A stretch of DNA of 64,000 nucleotides, from positions 248,001 through 312,000 of the forward strand of contig CAVVGE010000019.1 in assembly GCA_963747735.1 (NCBI GenBank), written 5' to 3'. This DNA is from AP-15 sp963747735 (lineage in GTDB: Bacteria; Pseudomonadota; Alphaproteobacteria; ATCC43930; CGMCC-115725). The notes under the pieces are model-generated. The model was not told where the DNA came from, ran no database searches, and worked only from the letters and a program-made list of their open reading frames with translations. Within the stretch, counting starts at the first letter, position 1, and each line of letters starts with the position of its first letter. Of this stretch, positions 39,069-48,141 are shown one piece after another. A program made the position numbers and the translations under genes.

Positions 39069-40364
39069 ATGTTGGCTTGGCTGCGCGACCTGACCTCGCG
39101 GGAACGGCGCACGATGTTCGCCTGCTGGGGCGGGTGGACCTTGGATGGCTTCGATCAGGGGCTTTACGCCTATGTCGTGCCCACGGTCATCGCGGCCTGG
39201 GCCATGTCGAAGGGTGCGGCCGGCACGATCGGCACCGTCACCGTCGTCACCTCCTCGTTCGGCGGCTGGTTTGCCGGCGCGCTCGCCGACCGCTTTGGCC
39301 GGGTGCGCATGCTGCAGATCGCGATCCTGTGGTATTCGGTCTTCACCTTTTTGTGCGGCTTTGCTCAGAATTTCGAGCAGCTCTTTATCCTGCGCGGGCT
39401 GCATGGGCTCGGCTTTGGCGGCGAATGGGCCACCGGCGCGGTCCTGATGGGCGAGGTCATCCGCGACAAGTATCGCGGCCGCGGCGTCGGCTTTGTCCAG
39501 ACCGGAGCCGCCTTTGGCCCGGGCTTGGCGGCGCTCGCCTATGCCGGCCTGTTCGCCATCTTCCCCGAATCGATCGCATGGCGGGCCTTGTTCTGGGTCG
39601 GCATCCTGCCCGGTCTGTTCGTCCTGTGGGTCCGCCGCAGCATCCCGGAATCGGGCGCGTTCGAGGGCCGGCGCAACAGCGGCGAGGCGCTGCCCGGCAT
39701 CGCCCACCTGCTGTCGGCGTTTCGCGGGCCGTATCTGTGGCTGACGGTCAGGGTGTCGCTGATGGTCATGGGCGCCCAAGGCGGCGTGTGGGCCGTCGGG
39801 TTTTGGATGCCGACCTATCTGCGCACGGTGCGCCACCTGTCCGCGACCGGCACCGGCCTTTATTCCGCGGTCCTGGCATTGGGCTCGCTGATCGGGTTTG
39901 TGTGCGGCGCTTACCTCGCCGACGCGATCGGCCGCAAGGCGACGTTTATGATCTCCGCCGTTGCGTCGATCGTCATGGTCCTCGTCTATGTCTATGTGCC
40001 GGTCGGCGACACCGCTCTCTTGTTTCTCGGCATCCCGCTCAACACTGCGATCCTGATGAAGTTCGCGCCGATGGGCCCGTTTATGACCGAGCTCTACCCG
40101 ACCAGCATCCGCGGCACCGGCCAGGGCTTCTGCTACAACGCCGGCCGGGCGATCGGCTCGGTGTTTATGACCGCGATCGGCTTTGCCGCGGCGGTCATGC
40201 CGCTGGGCACGGCGATCGCGCTGTTCTCGACGGCGGCCCATGGTTTGATGATCGTCATGCTGCTGACGCTGCCGGAAACACGCGGCCGCGCCATCGCAAG
40301 CCTCGAAGCCGAAGCGCCGCCGGCCTCGCCCTACCCCTCCCGACCGGCCGCCGGGCGCAGCTAG
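39069..40364 (+). CDS. AAHS-type aromatic acid:H+ symporter
   Basis: A 431-residue MFS permease with about twelve membrane helices. In the first helix it carries the WTLDGFDQGLYAYVVP segment, the D-G-x-D signature of the aromatic acid:H+ symporter family (BenK, PcaK). The loop 2-3 MFS motif is ADRFGRVRM, and GFGGEWATGAVLMGE and ELYPTSIRGTGQGFCYNAGR are typical of this family. Given its place 172 bases after boxB, benzoate is the likely substrate, delivered to the divergent benzoate-CoA ligase. The ATG at 39069 follows AAGGGGGAAACG. The last 40 residues are a Pro/Ala-rich tail. Confidence 0.88.
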   Translation: MLAWLRDLTSRERRTMFACWGGWTLDGFDQGLYAYVVPTVIAAWAMSKGAAGTIGTVTVVTSSFGGWFAGALADRFGRVRMLQIAILWYSVFTFLCGFAQNFEQLFILRGLHGLGFGGEWATGAVLMGEVIRDKYRGRGVGFVQTGAAFGPGLAALAYAGLFAIFPESIAWRALFWVGILPGLFVLWVRRSIPESGAFEGRRNSGEALPGIAHLLSAFRGPYLWLTVRVSLMVMGAQGGVWAVGFWMPTYLRTVRHLSATGTGLYSAVLALGSLIGFVCGAYLADAIGRKATFMISAVASIVMVLVYVYVPVGDTALLFLGIPLNTAILMKFAPMGPFMTELYPTSIRGTGQGFCYNAGRAIGSVFMTAIGFAAAVMPLGTAIALFSTAAHGLMIVMLLTLPETRGRAIASLEAEAPPASPYPSRPAAGRS

Positions 40365-40563
40365 CCCCGGCCTCTCCCCTGCACCGGAACGTAGCTGCAG
40401 ACACCTCGGCGTGGCGGGCGCTCGTGTTGCGGCGCTCCGTTCGGCGTGCGAAACGGCCGCGCTGCGCCAGAACAGGTGTAGGTGTAGAATGTCTGCGCTC
40501 CGCTGCCGGCCTCGTGACCGGTGACGGGTTTCACCGGCGCCGTCGCTTTGAGACAATGCGAGC

Positions 40564-41442
40564 ATGGATGATTTGGAAAGCCGTCTCGCCGACCCGGCAC
40601 GGGGGATTTCGTTTCAGGGCGCCCCCGGCGCCTATTCCGACCTCGCCTGCCGCAATGTCTTTCCCGAGATGGCAACGTTGCCTTGCGCGCAGTTTGACGA
40701 TGCCTTTGCCGCGGTCCGCGAGGGGCGCGCCGCGCTGGCGATGATCCCGATCGAAAATTCGGTCGCGGGCCGCGTCGCCGATATCCATCACCTGATGCCC
40801 GATTCCGGGCTCTTCATCATTGGCGAGCATTTCGAGCGCGTGCGCCACCAGCTGCTCGCGGTGCCGGGTGCCAGCCTGGCGACGATCCGCACGGTCCGCA
40901 GCCATGTCCACGCGCTCTCGCAATGCCGCAAGCTGATCCGCGCGCTCGGCCTCCAGCCGGTGGTCGCGGCCGACACCGCCGGGGCCGCCGCCGAGATCGC
41001 CGAACGCGGCGACCCGAGTGTCGCGGCGATCGCCTCGGAGCTCGCCGGGCGCGTCTACGGTCTGGTTGTGCTGAAGGAAAACGTCGAGGACGCCGACCAC
41101 AACACCACCCGCTTTCTGGTCATGTCGCGCGAGCCGCGCCGGCCGGCGCACGGGACCCCGACGGTCACCACCTTTTTGTTCCGGGTGCGCAACGTGCCGG
41201 CCGCGCTCTACAAGGCGATGGGCGGGTTCGCCACCAACGGCGTCAATATGACCAAGCTCGAAAGCTATATGGTCGGCGGCGCCTTTGCCGCGACCCAGTT
41301 TTACGCCGATGTCGAGGCTCATCCCGACGATCGGCGGCTGGCCTTGGCGCTCGAAGAACTCGCCTTCTTTTCGCGAGAGGTCAAGATTCTCGGCGTCTAC
41401 CCGGCCCATCCGGTGCGCCTCGCCGCCGCAGCCGGGGAATAA
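40564..41442 (+). CDS. pheA: Prephenate dehydratase
   Basis: A 292-residue monofunctional prephenate dehydratase, converting prephenate to phenylpyruvate for phenylalanine synthesis. The catalytic domain has FQGAPGAYSDLA, IPIENSVAGRV (fixed Asn and Ser), and the TRF motif in DHNTTRFLVMS. The C-terminal ACT domain (residues about 198-275) has the phenylalanine-binding KLESYMVGGAFAATQFYADVE, the ESRP-like segment, so feedback inhibition by phenylalanine is expected. The ATG at 40564 is the plausible start. There is no chorismate mutase domain. The TPR gene follows 47 bases later with its own ribosome-binding site. Confidence 0.94.
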   Translation: MDDLESRLADPARGISFQGAPGAYSDLACRNVFPEMATLPCAQFDDAFAAVREGRAALAMIPIENSVAGRVADIHHLMPDSGLFIIGEHFERVRHQLLAVPGASLATIRTVRSHVHALSQCRKLIRALGLQPVVAADTAGAAAEIAERGDPSVAAIASELAGRVYGLVVLKENVEDADHNTTRFLVMSREPRRPAHGTPTVTTFLFRVRNVPAALYKAMGGFATNGVNMTKLESYMVGGAFAATQFYADVEAHPDDRRLALALEELAFFSREVKILGVYPAHPVRLAAAAGE

Positions 41443-41489
41443 ATCCGGCGCCGAACGGTCTTACAGGCAAGCTTTCTGGGGAGACATCG

Positions 41490-42053
41490 ATGAGCATCGC
41501 AATCTCGACCGTTCGTCTCGGGCTCGCGACCGCGGCGGTATTCGGCCTCTTTCTGACGGCGTCGGGCCCGGTCCGCGCCGATGGCGGGGGTGGAGGCGGC
41601 GGCGGCAGCGACAATTGGACCACGCCGACTTGCGGCCGCGGGCAGGTCTACGACAATCGCACCGGCCGGTGTGTGAAAGCCGAAAACCGCGTCATCCCCG
41701 ACAAGGAATTTGCCGAAAACGCCTACGCGCTCGCCAAAGCTCACCGCTACCAGGAAGCGCTGGCGGTGCTCGAACTGATGAAAAACCCGAATACCGCCGA
41801 GGCCCTCAATTACCGCGGCTATGCGACGCGCAAGCTCGGCCGGACCGACGAAGGGATCGGCTATTATCTGCGCTCGGTAGCGCTCGACCCGCACTATGCG
41901 AAAGTCCGCGAATACCTGGGCGAGGCTTACCTCGTCAAAGGCGACCTGGCGCGCGCCCAGGCGCAATTGCAGGCGATCAAGACGATCTGCGGCACCACCT
42001 GCGACGCCTACGAACATCTCGCCGTAGCGATCGCCGACCCCGCCGATCTCTGA
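41490..42053 (+). CDS. Secreted TPR-repeat protein
   Basis: A 187-residue protein with a Sec signal peptide (hydrophobic LGLATAAVFGLFLTASGPVRA, probable cleavage after VRA), a poly-Gly stretch, a short Cys-containing segment (TPTCGRGQVYDNRTGRCVK) and then two to three tetratricopeptide-like helical pairs, best seen in EALNYRGYATRKLGRTDEGI and PHYAKVREYLGEAYLVKGDL. The C-terminal CGTTCDAYEHL adds two more cysteines that may pair. Similar periplasmic TPR proteins are common in alphaproteobacteria and act as protein-binding scaffolds; no specific role can be named. The ATG at 41490 is supported by TGGGGAGA at 41477-41484. Confidence 0.8.
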   Translation: MSIAISTVRLGLATAAVFGLFLTASGPVRADGGGGGGGGSDNWTTPTCGRGQVYDNRTGRCVKAENRVIPDKEFAENAYALAKAHRYQEALAVLELMKNPNTAEALNYRGYATRKLGRTDEGIGYYLRSVALDPHYAKVREYLGEAYLVKGDLARAQAQLQAIKTICGTTCDAYEHLAVAIADPADL

Positions 42054-42163
42054 GCGCCCCGACCGGCGTCCATCGACCGTGAAAGCACTGCACCGGCCTC
42101 GACAAGCTGCGGCGCCGCAGGTCCATTAGCGGCAAGCGCGGGCCGAATTGCTGAGCCCAGAGC

Positions 42164-42774
42164 TCACATCGACATGCCCGATGGCAGCATGTCTTGGATC
42201 GGGGCGAGGGCGGCCTGGATCGCGTCGGCGGCGTCGAGATGGCCTGGGTTGTCCATGCTGAACCGCTCCTCGGTCGCCAAGACCAGCATGCCGCCGCCCG
42301 CAACCGTTTCGACGATCGCCGAGGGTGGCGGTGTCACCCGGCTCGCATATTGCGGTGCGAGGTAGGTCATCCACCCGCTGCGGAACATGGGGTAATGCTG
42401 GTCGCCAAACAGACGCCGCCAATAGTCTCGGCACACCAGATTGCCGCAATCCGGCTCCCATGCCGCGACGAGGCGCAGCATCGCCGGTTTCAGCGCGGTC
42501 ACGCTGATCAAATCGGCATTGCCCGGGCCTTGGGGAGCGTCTTTATACTGACGGCCCTTCTCGAAGACCCTGGTCAGCTCTTCAACATCGGGCGGCATCG
42601 TCCAGGGCGGTTGATTGGCCGCCGCACGAGGGTAGGCTTGCTTGTTCCAGCGTGCAAACGCCCGATGGGCTTTCGCGAGACCTTCGAGCATCCGAGCAAG
42701 ACGGAGAGCGCAGGACCGCGTGCCTTCCGGGCGAGCTTCCCAATCGACATCCATTTGTAAGTTTCCGATGTCAT
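42164..42774 (-). CDS. Imm52-like immunity protein, probable start-proximal indel
   Basis: About 200 residues resembling the Imm52 family of polymorphic-toxin immunity proteins, with an early W-x-x-R-P-E segment (DVDWEARPEG), a helical CALRLARMLEGLAKAHRAFARW and a Trp/Tyr-rich centre (SGWMTYLAPQYASR). The natural start seems to be the ATG at 42774, seven bases after the toxin stop and behind TGAGG; this gives MTSETYK and then leaves frame. Adding one A to the AAA run near 42752 joins it to DVDWEARPEG, so a homopolymer indel is likely; otherwise translation starts at ATG 42754. It lies immediately downstream of a Tox-REase-5-like toxin domain, the usual partner of this family, and should neutralise it in the cytoplasm. 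Confidence 0.65.
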
Positions 42775-42781
42775 ATTTACC

Positions 42782-43156
42782 TCATTGGAGTGTAAAAAAC
42801 ATAAATATTTGGAAGACGCGTCTTAGCTGCATAGTTGAAAAATATGCTGCGGGTTCTGGCTCAGCGAAATGCCATTCCACCTTTCTGTTGGCGGCGGCAT
42901 CGGATTGGCGCCTCATCTGCGCTTTGATCGGTTCCACCCCGGCGTACCAATCCTTCCACTCATCGGGATTGTCCATTTTGTCGGCGTAGCCGGGGCCTTT
43001 GGCTTCGAGCATGGTGCCGTCTGCTTCGCGGCAGCCGTCGAAGCGCACGCCGTTGAGCTTGATTTCGAAGCCGCGCGGCAAGCCGCTGATCTGCTCCTGA
43101 TAGGCGAGCGAGCGCTCGGAGCGCGCAATCCGGTCCGAGCATTGCGCCCTCGACAT
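42782..43156 (-). CDS. Tox-REase-5-like nuclease toxin domain (stand-alone or truncated)
   Basis: A 124-residue protein resembling the restriction-endonuclease-fold toxin domain Tox-REase-5. Visible marks are YQEQISGLPRGFEIKLNG, VRFDGCREADGTMLEAKGP (the D and E-x-K residues expected for a PD-(D/E)xK nuclease site) and a C-terminal VEWHFAEPEPAAYF. Such domains are usually the C-terminal tips of large secreted toxins, but here the ORF starts at the domain itself (ATG 43156) and nothing N-terminal is recognisable in the 120 bases to the next gene. It is therefore an orphan cassette or the remnant of a longer toxin. The cognate immunity gene follows seven bases later. Confidence 0.65.
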   Translation of the reverse strand: MSRAQCSDRIARSERSLAYQEQISGLPRGFEIKLNGVRFDGCREADGTMLEAKGPGYADKMDNPDEWKDWYAGVEPIKAQMRRQSDAAANRKVEWHFAEPEPAAYFSTMQLRRVFQIFMFFTLQ

Positions 43157-43279
43157 CGACCACTACCCGGCAACTCGTCGGACCGCGCGCGTCGAGTTCG
43201 GCGCATTATTTGCAAAAGCCGGCGGCATGCCCCCTCGTCGCTCCAACTGCGCCTATGTTAGAACAAACCATGAATTTTG

Positions 43280-44464
43280 TCAAGCAGTTTTTTTCGCAAG
43301 GCCGCGGGCGAAATGGACGATGCGGCGGCCGGCTTCGGCCAGGCGCGAGTCGGGGGCGGTCAGCGAGACGCGCAGGTGGCCTGCGACGCTCGGGCCGAAG
43401 GCGTCGCAGGGAAGCACCGCGACATGTTCCTGATCCAGGAGGCCGCGCGCGAATTCCTCGGCGGTGCGGCCGGTGCCGCGAATGTCCAGGAGGACAAACA
43501 TGCCGCCTTCGGGCGGGATCGGCCGGCAGCCGGGGGCTTCGGCGAGAATGCCGGAGAGGAGGGCGGCGCGGCGGCGGTAATCCGCGCGCAAGGCGGCGGC
43601 CTGCGGCAATTCGGTTTCGAGCGCGGGCAAGACGCCATCCTGGATAAAGGCCGGGCTGCCATAGGTCATGCTCAGCAACAGGTCGAAGAGGTGCGGCGAC
43701 AGCTCGGGCGGGCCGACGATCCAGCCAAAACGAAACCCCGGCATCGCATGGGATTTCGAAAGGCTCGAGACGACGACCGTGCGCTCGGCCATGCCAGGCA
43801 GCGACCACGGGCTCAGATGCGGCCGGACGAAGGCCAGGTCCTCGTAGACCTCGTCCGAAACCAGCCACAGATCATGCCGCCGGCAGATCTCGGCGATGCC
43901 GGCGATCTCCTCGGCGGTAAAGACGGCCCCGGTCGGGTTGTGCGGGCTGTTGATCCAGACGACGCGGGTGCGCGGCCCGACCGCAGCGGCAATTGCGTCA
44001 AGATCGGGATGAAAGCCGCGCTCGGCGACCAGCGGCACCGTCACCATCCGCGCGCCGGTCGCGCCGACGACGCCCGGATAGGTGGCGTAGACCGGCTCGA
44101 GCACGATGATTTCGTCGCCGGCGCCGGCGAGGCACTGCAATGCGCAGAAGAGGCCGCCCTGAGCGCCTGGCGTGACGACGATATTGTCGGCGCTGCAAGG
44201 CTGGCCGGTCCTCTGGGCAAAACGCGCGGCGATCGCCTCGCGCACTCTCGGATAACCGATCGTCGCCGAATACCCGGTGCGGTGCCGGCGCAGCGCCTCG
44301 ACCGTCGCCTCGATGACCGGCTCGGGCGGCATCTGGTCGGGGTCGCCGATCGTCAGCATGACCACGTCGTGGCCGGCCTCGCGCAGCCTTGCGGCCTCGA
44401 TATGGACGCGCCACGCGCCGGCATTCCCGGTCGATATCCGATCGACGAGCGGGGAAAAGCGCAT
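43280..44464 (-). CDS. Class I/II PLP-dependent aminotransferase
   Basis: A 394-residue fold-type I aminotransferase. It has the N-terminal MLTIGDPDQMPPEPV, the PLP phosphate-binding TPGAQGGLF, the conserved INSPHNPTG, VSDEVYEDLAF (Asp and Tyr that contact PLP) and the Schiff-base lysine in VSSLSKSHAMPGFRFGW; the substrate-carboxylate Arg lies in HLRVSLT. The ATG at 44464 begins two bases after the gamma-glutamyltransferase stop. It is the last of four minus-strand genes. The family uses aromatic or aspartate-like amino donors; substrate here is open, but the neighbours suggest handling of the amino acid released from a gamma-glutamyl or aromatic compound. Confidence 0.88.
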   Translation of the reverse strand: MRFSPLVDRISTGNAGAWRVHIEAARLREAGHDVVMLTIGDPDQMPPEPVIEATVEALRRHRTGYSATIGYPRVREAIAARFAQRTGQPCSADNIVVTPGAQGGLFCALQCLAGAGDEIIVLEPVYATYPGVVGATGARMVTVPLVAERGFHPDLDAIAAAVGPRTRVVWINSPHNPTGAVFTAEEIAGIAEICRRHDLWLVSDEVYEDLAFVRPHLSPWSLPGMAERTVVVSSLSKSHAMPGFRFGWIVGPPELSPHLFDLLLSMTYGSPAFIQDGVLPALETELPQAAALRADYRRRAALLSGILAEAPGCRPIPPEGGMFVLLDIRGTGRTAEEFARGLLDQEHVAVLPCDAFGPSVAGHLRVSLTAPDSRLAEAGRRIVHFARGLAKKTA

Positions 44465-44466
44465 GT

Positions 44467-46137
44467 TCAATAGCCGATCGCGGCGCCGGCCGGGCGGCGG
44501 CTGTCCGCCGCACCCAACAGGCGGCCGTTTGCGATCTCGATCAGCTCGACCGCACCCCAGGGCCGCTGCTCGACGAGGTTGTAGCCCATGCCGGTCAACA
44601 GTGCCGTCGTATCCGGCGACAGCCCGAACCGCTCGTAGAACAGCTTCTGGGGCTCGCCCTGGAAATGCAGCCGGGGCGCGTCGACGGCTTCTTCCGGCGC
44701 CATGCCGTAATCGACGATGTTCATGATGGTTTCGAGCACGATCGTGATGATGCGCGAGCCGCCGGGGCTGCCGAGCACCAGAAATACCTTTCCGTCCTTT
44801 TCGACGATGGTCGGCGCCATCGAGGAAAGCGGGCGTTTGCCGGGCGCGATCGCGTTGGCGGCACCCTGGACCAGACCGTAGAGGTTTGGCGCGCCGGGCT
44901 TTGCCGTGAAATCGTCCATCTCGTTGTTCAGAAAAAAGCCGGTGCCGGGCGCGATCACGCCGGCTCCGAAATAGCCGTTGATCGTGTAGGTCACGGCGAC
45001 CGCGTTGCCGTCCTTGTCGACGACCGAATAATGCGTCGTCTCGGCTTTCTCCTGCGATGCGGCGGGCGCGTCCGGCATTGTCTTGCCGGCATCGATCGCG
45101 GCGCGGATCGAGGCGGCATGATCCGCCGACAAGAGCCGGTCGAGCGGGTTGGCGACAAAGGCCGGGTCGCCCAGGTCGGCGTTGCGGTCACGATAGGCGT
45201 GCCGCATCGCTTCGACCATCAGCCGCACCGATTTCGCCGAGCGAAAGCCGAGCGCCCTCAAATCGTAGCCGCCGAGCACGTTCAGGATTTCGCACATCGT
45301 GGCGCCGCCCGAGCTCGGCGGCGGCGCCGACAACAGCACATAGCCGCGATAGGCGCAGGAGAGCGGCGGACCTTCGGTCACCGTATAATCGGCAAAGTCG
45401 CGGCGGGTCAGGATGCCGCCGCCGGCTCGGCTCGCGGTTTCGACCGCGGCGGCGACCGCCCCTTTGTAGAAGGCGTCCGGCCCGTCCTCGGCGATCGCTT
45501 CGAGGGTCGCGGCAAGGTCCCTTTGCACCAGCCGATCGCCCGGCCGCATCGCACTGCCGTCGGGCCGCAAAAAGATTTTGGCCGCTTCCGGATCGGCGCG
45601 GAACAACCCGGTCTTTGGCTCCAGGATGTCGGTGTTGGCGCGGCTCAGCACATAACCGTCGCGGGCAAGGGCGATGGCGGGCGCCAAAAGTGCTGCGCGC
45701 GGCAGCTTGCCGTATTCGCCTAGCGCCCGGTCGAAGCCCATGACCGTCCCGGGCACGCCGGCGGCGCGCCAGCCATGGCGGCTCAATGCCGCGACCGGAT
45801 TGCCGGCACTGTCCAGATACATGCCGGCGGTCGCGGCGGCGGGCGCCTTTTCGCGGAAATTGATAAAGCTGTCGCGGCCGTCTGCGAGGTGGATCACCAT
45901 GAACCCGCCGCCGCCGATATTGCCGCAGCACGGGTCGAGCACGGCGAGCGCATAGCCGACCGCGACCGCAGCGTCGATCGCATTGCCGCCGGCTTCGAGA
46001 ATCTGCACCCCGACCTCCGAGGCGCGCCGCTCGGACGAAACCACCATGCCGTGCTCGGCCACGACCGCGGGCGGCGACGCGGCCCTCGCCGTGCCGATCA
46101 GCGCCAGCAGCAGCGCGGCAACGGCGGCGCGGATCAT
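44467..46137 (-). CDS. ggt: Gamma-glutamyltransferase
   Basis: A 556-residue precursor of the N-terminal-nucleophile hydrolase family that cleaves or transfers gamma-glutamyl groups, as from glutathione. It has a Sec signal peptide (MIRAAVAALLLALIGTARA), so it acts in the periplasm. The autocleavage site and nucleophile Thr are in ETTHYSVVDKDGNAVAVT; NGYFGAG and NNEMDDF follow, then the glycine-rich SSMAPTIV and GSPGGSRIITIVLETI that bind the glutamyl group. A longer open frame upstream is spurious. It starts 19 bases after the cupin gene and is followed at two bases by the aminotransferase, consistent with a four-gene unit. Confidence 0.93.
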   Translation of the reverse strand: MIRAAVAALLLALIGTARAASPPAVVAEHGMVVSSERRASEVGVQILEAGGNAIDAAVAVGYALAVLDPCCGNIGGGGFMVIHLADGRDSFINFREKAPAAATAGMYLDSAGNPVAALSRHGWRAAGVPGTVMGFDRALGEYGKLPRAALLAPAIALARDGYVLSRANTDILEPKTGLFRADPEAAKIFLRPDGSAMRPGDRLVQRDLAATLEAIAEDGPDAFYKGAVAAAVETASRAGGGILTRRDFADYTVTEGPPLSCAYRGYVLLSAPPPSSGGATMCEILNVLGGYDLRALGFRSAKSVRLMVEAMRHAYRDRNADLGDPAFVANPLDRLLSADHAASIRAAIDAGKTMPDAPAASQEKAETTHYSVVDKDGNAVAVTYTINGYFGAGVIAPGTGFFLNNEMDDFTAKPGAPNLYGLVQGAANAIAPGKRPLSSMAPTIVEKDGKVFLVLGSPGGSRIITIVLETIMNIVDYGMAPEEAVDAPRLHFQGEPQKLFYERFGLSPDTTALLTGMGYNLVEQRPWGAVELIEIANGRLLGAADSRRPAGAAIGY

Positions 46138-46156
46138 CGGCGGCGAGCGGAAGCGC

Positions 46157-47206
46157 TCACATGTTGCCGCGCTGCTCGCGCCAGAGACCGAGCTTTTCCT
46201 GGACCGGCCGGTCGGAATAGCTGAACAGCACGGCTTCGGTGTCGGTATGGTGGCTGACCGGCAGCCAGCTTGGGACAACAAAGATGTCGCGCGGCTCCCA
46301 GCGGAAGACCTGGTCGCCGACCCGGCTCTCGCCCGAGCCTTCGACCGCGACAAAAACCGTGCCGTCAGTCGCACGGTAAGGCCGCGTTGCAAACCCCTTC
46401 GGCAACAGCTGGATGCAGGTGCCGATTGTCGGCATCGCCCAGTCGCCGCTCGCCGGGTTGACGTAGCGCATCTTGTGGCCGTGGCAGGGGTCGGGGTCTT
46501 CGTTCCGGCTCAGGACGGCGAGCGATTCGCGCGAACGCTCATAGGGGTAGTTGAAGACCGGCGAGGTCTTGACCGCCGGCTGCCAATCGACCGGCAAGAG
46601 GTTGTTGCCGTAACGCGCGGCATTGTCGCCTTCGGGCCGGGCGACCGCCTGGCTCTCGCTTTCGCCGGGCTCGGCAAAGCTCGCATCGAGGAGACGCACG
46701 ATCGGGATGTCGAGCCCGTCGAGCCAGACCATCGGCTCGGCGCTGTCGTTGCCGTGGTCGTGCCAGGTCCACGACGGGGTGATCACAAAATCGCCGGGGC
46801 GCATCGTCGTGCGCTCGCCATCGACCGCGGTGTAGGCGCCTTCGCCCTCGATGATGAAGCGCAATGCCGATTGCGTATGGCGGTGTGCCGGCGCCACCTC
46901 GCCCGGGAGGATCAGCTGCAACCCGGCGAACAGCGAATGGGTGATCGAGGTCTGGCCCTTGAGCCCCGGATTTTCGAGGATCAGCACGCGGCGCGTCGCC
47001 TCCTCGGCGCTGATCAGCTCGCCCGCCTGCATCAAATGGGGCCGGACATCGCGGTAATGCCAGATCGCCGGCTGGCAGGGGGTGACCGGCTGCGGCGTCA
47101 CCAGCGCATGCAGCCGCTCCCACAGCGGCGCCAGATTAGAGGGCGCGATACGGTCGTAGAACGCGGCGCGCTCCGGGGTGCGCGCCGGGGCCTGCTCGGT
47201 GGCCAT
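46157..47206 (-). CDS. Gentisate 1,2-dioxygenase-like bicupin
   Basis: A 349-residue two-cupin-domain protein. The N-terminal cupin has the iron ligands in PAHRHTQSALRFIIEG (His-x-His) with the downstream His in SWTWHDHGN; the C-terminal cupin (from about residue 240) has VAVEGSGESRVG and SWLPVSHHT but looks less complete. Length and the HRHTQSALRF segment agree with gentisate, salicylate and 1-hydroxy-2-naphthoate dioxygenases, Fe(II) enzymes that open the ring between adjacent carboxyl- and hydroxyl-bearing carbons. The ATG at 47206 lies five bases after the aldolase-like gene's stop. The exact aromatic substrate is open, though aromatic catabolism is consistent with the benzoate module nearby. 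Confidence 0.82.
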   Translation of the reverse strand: MATEQAPARTPERAAFYDRIAPSNLAPLWERLHALVTPQPVTPCQPAIWHYRDVRPHLMQAGELISAEEATRRVLILENPGLKGQTSITHSLFAGLQLILPGEVAPAHRHTQSALRFIIEGEGAYTAVDGERTTMRPGDFVITPSWTWHDHGNDSAEPMVWLDGLDIPIVRLLDASFAEPGESESQAVARPEGDNAARYGNNLLPVDWQPAVKTSPVFNYPYERSRESLAVLSRNEDPDPCHGHKMRYVNPASGDWAMPTIGTCIQLLPKGFATRPYRATDGTVFVAVEGSGESRVGDQVFRWEPRDIFVVPSWLPVSHHTDTEAVLFSYSDRPVQEKLGLWREQRGNM

Positions 47207-47211
47207 TTTGC

Positions 47212-48141
47212 CTACTCGGCGGCGGCCCGGTGCGGCTCGCCGAGAGTAAACCCGATCTTGGCGAGATCGGCGATCAATGCCTGGGATTGCGTTTGGTCGA
47301 GCGGGGTCATCGGCGGGCGCACCGCGGCCCAGCCGGGATCGCCGTGGAAATGGGCGACGACCCGCTTTAATGCCGGGACCATCGGATAGGCCTGCATGGT
47401 CTTGCGCACGGTCGTCACCTCGGCCTGCAAGGCATCGGCCTGCGGCCCCCGCCAATTGGCGTAGAGCTTGGCGATGCCGGCGGTGTTGACGTTGCCGGTG
47501 GCGGTGATGCAGCCGGCGCCGCCGCGGCGCAACGCGTCGAGCAGAAACACCTCCGAGCCGGGGAAGACGGCAAAGCCCGGATAGCGCTCGAGCAACGCCG
47601 CGGTGTTGCTCCAATCGCCGGAGCTGTCCTTCAACCCGACCACAGTCTCGGGATATGCCTTGATCAGCCGGCCGACGAGGTCGAGCGAATAGCCGACCAC
47701 CGCCACCGGCGGGATGTGATAGAGATACATCCGGAGCGCGCTCGACCCGACCTTGTCGATGACGCCGGAAATAAAGGCGAAGATGCCGTCGTCGCTGACC
47801 GGCTTATAATAAAAGGGCGGCAGCATCAGGACGCCGCCGCATCCGTGAGCGACCGCATGGCGGATCAGCTCTGCGGCATCGGTCATCGCGCAGGCTCCCG
47901 TGCCCGGCATCAGCTTGTGCGCCGGGATGCCGGCCTCGACCAGCCGGTCGAGGAGCGCCATCCGCTCGCCCGGCGACATCGAATTGGCTTCGCTCGTCGT
48001 GCCGAAGATCGAAAGCCCGCCCGCCCCCTGGTCGAGCAGCCACCGACAGAATGCGATGTAACGCCCGGTATCGGGCTCGCCCTTCGCAGTGAACGGGGTC
48101 AGGACGGGAACGAGCACTCCGTGAAATGATTGCGCGGGCAT
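47212..48141 (-). CDS. Dihydrodipicolinate synthase family aldolase/lyase
   Basis: A 309-residue class I aldolase of the DapA/NanA superfamily. It has the 2-oxo-acid binding IFGTTSEANSMSPGER, the catalytic Tyr in MYLYHIPPVAVVG and the Schiff-base Lys in TVVGLKDSSGDW. It is unlikely to be the lysine-synthesis DapA, because it is the first gene of an operon with a ring-cleavage-type cupin; family members include hydratase-aldolases for aromatic side chains and oxo-acid lyases. The start at 48141 lies about 100 bases after the divergent-free gap to livF, where the operon promoter should be. The stop is five bases before the cupin start. Confidence 0.85.
   Translation of the reverse strand: MPAQSFHGVLVPVLTPFTAKGEPDTGRYIAFCRWLLDQGAGGLSIFGTTSEANSMSPGERMALLDRLVEAGIPAHKLMPGTGACAMTDAAELIRHAVAHGCGGVLMLPPFYYKPVSDDGIFAFISGVIDKVGSSALRMYLYHIPPVAVVGYSLDLVGRLIKAYPETVVGLKDSSGDWSNTAALLERYPGFAVFPGSEVFLLDALRRGGAGCITATGNVNTAGIAKLYANWRGPQADALQAEVTTVRKTMQAYPMVPALKRVVAHFHGDPGWAAVRPPMTPLDQTQSQALIADLAKIGFTLGEPHRAAAE

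Noticed and set aside
40365..40563. tRNA-like or structured RNA in the gap before pheA
   Set aside because: No cloverleaf or attenuator with Phe codons could be drawn; nothing recognisable seen.
47212..48141. dapA of lysine synthesis
   Set aside because: Context with a ring-cleavage-type cupin and only family-level similarity; a general DHDPS-superfamily call is safer.
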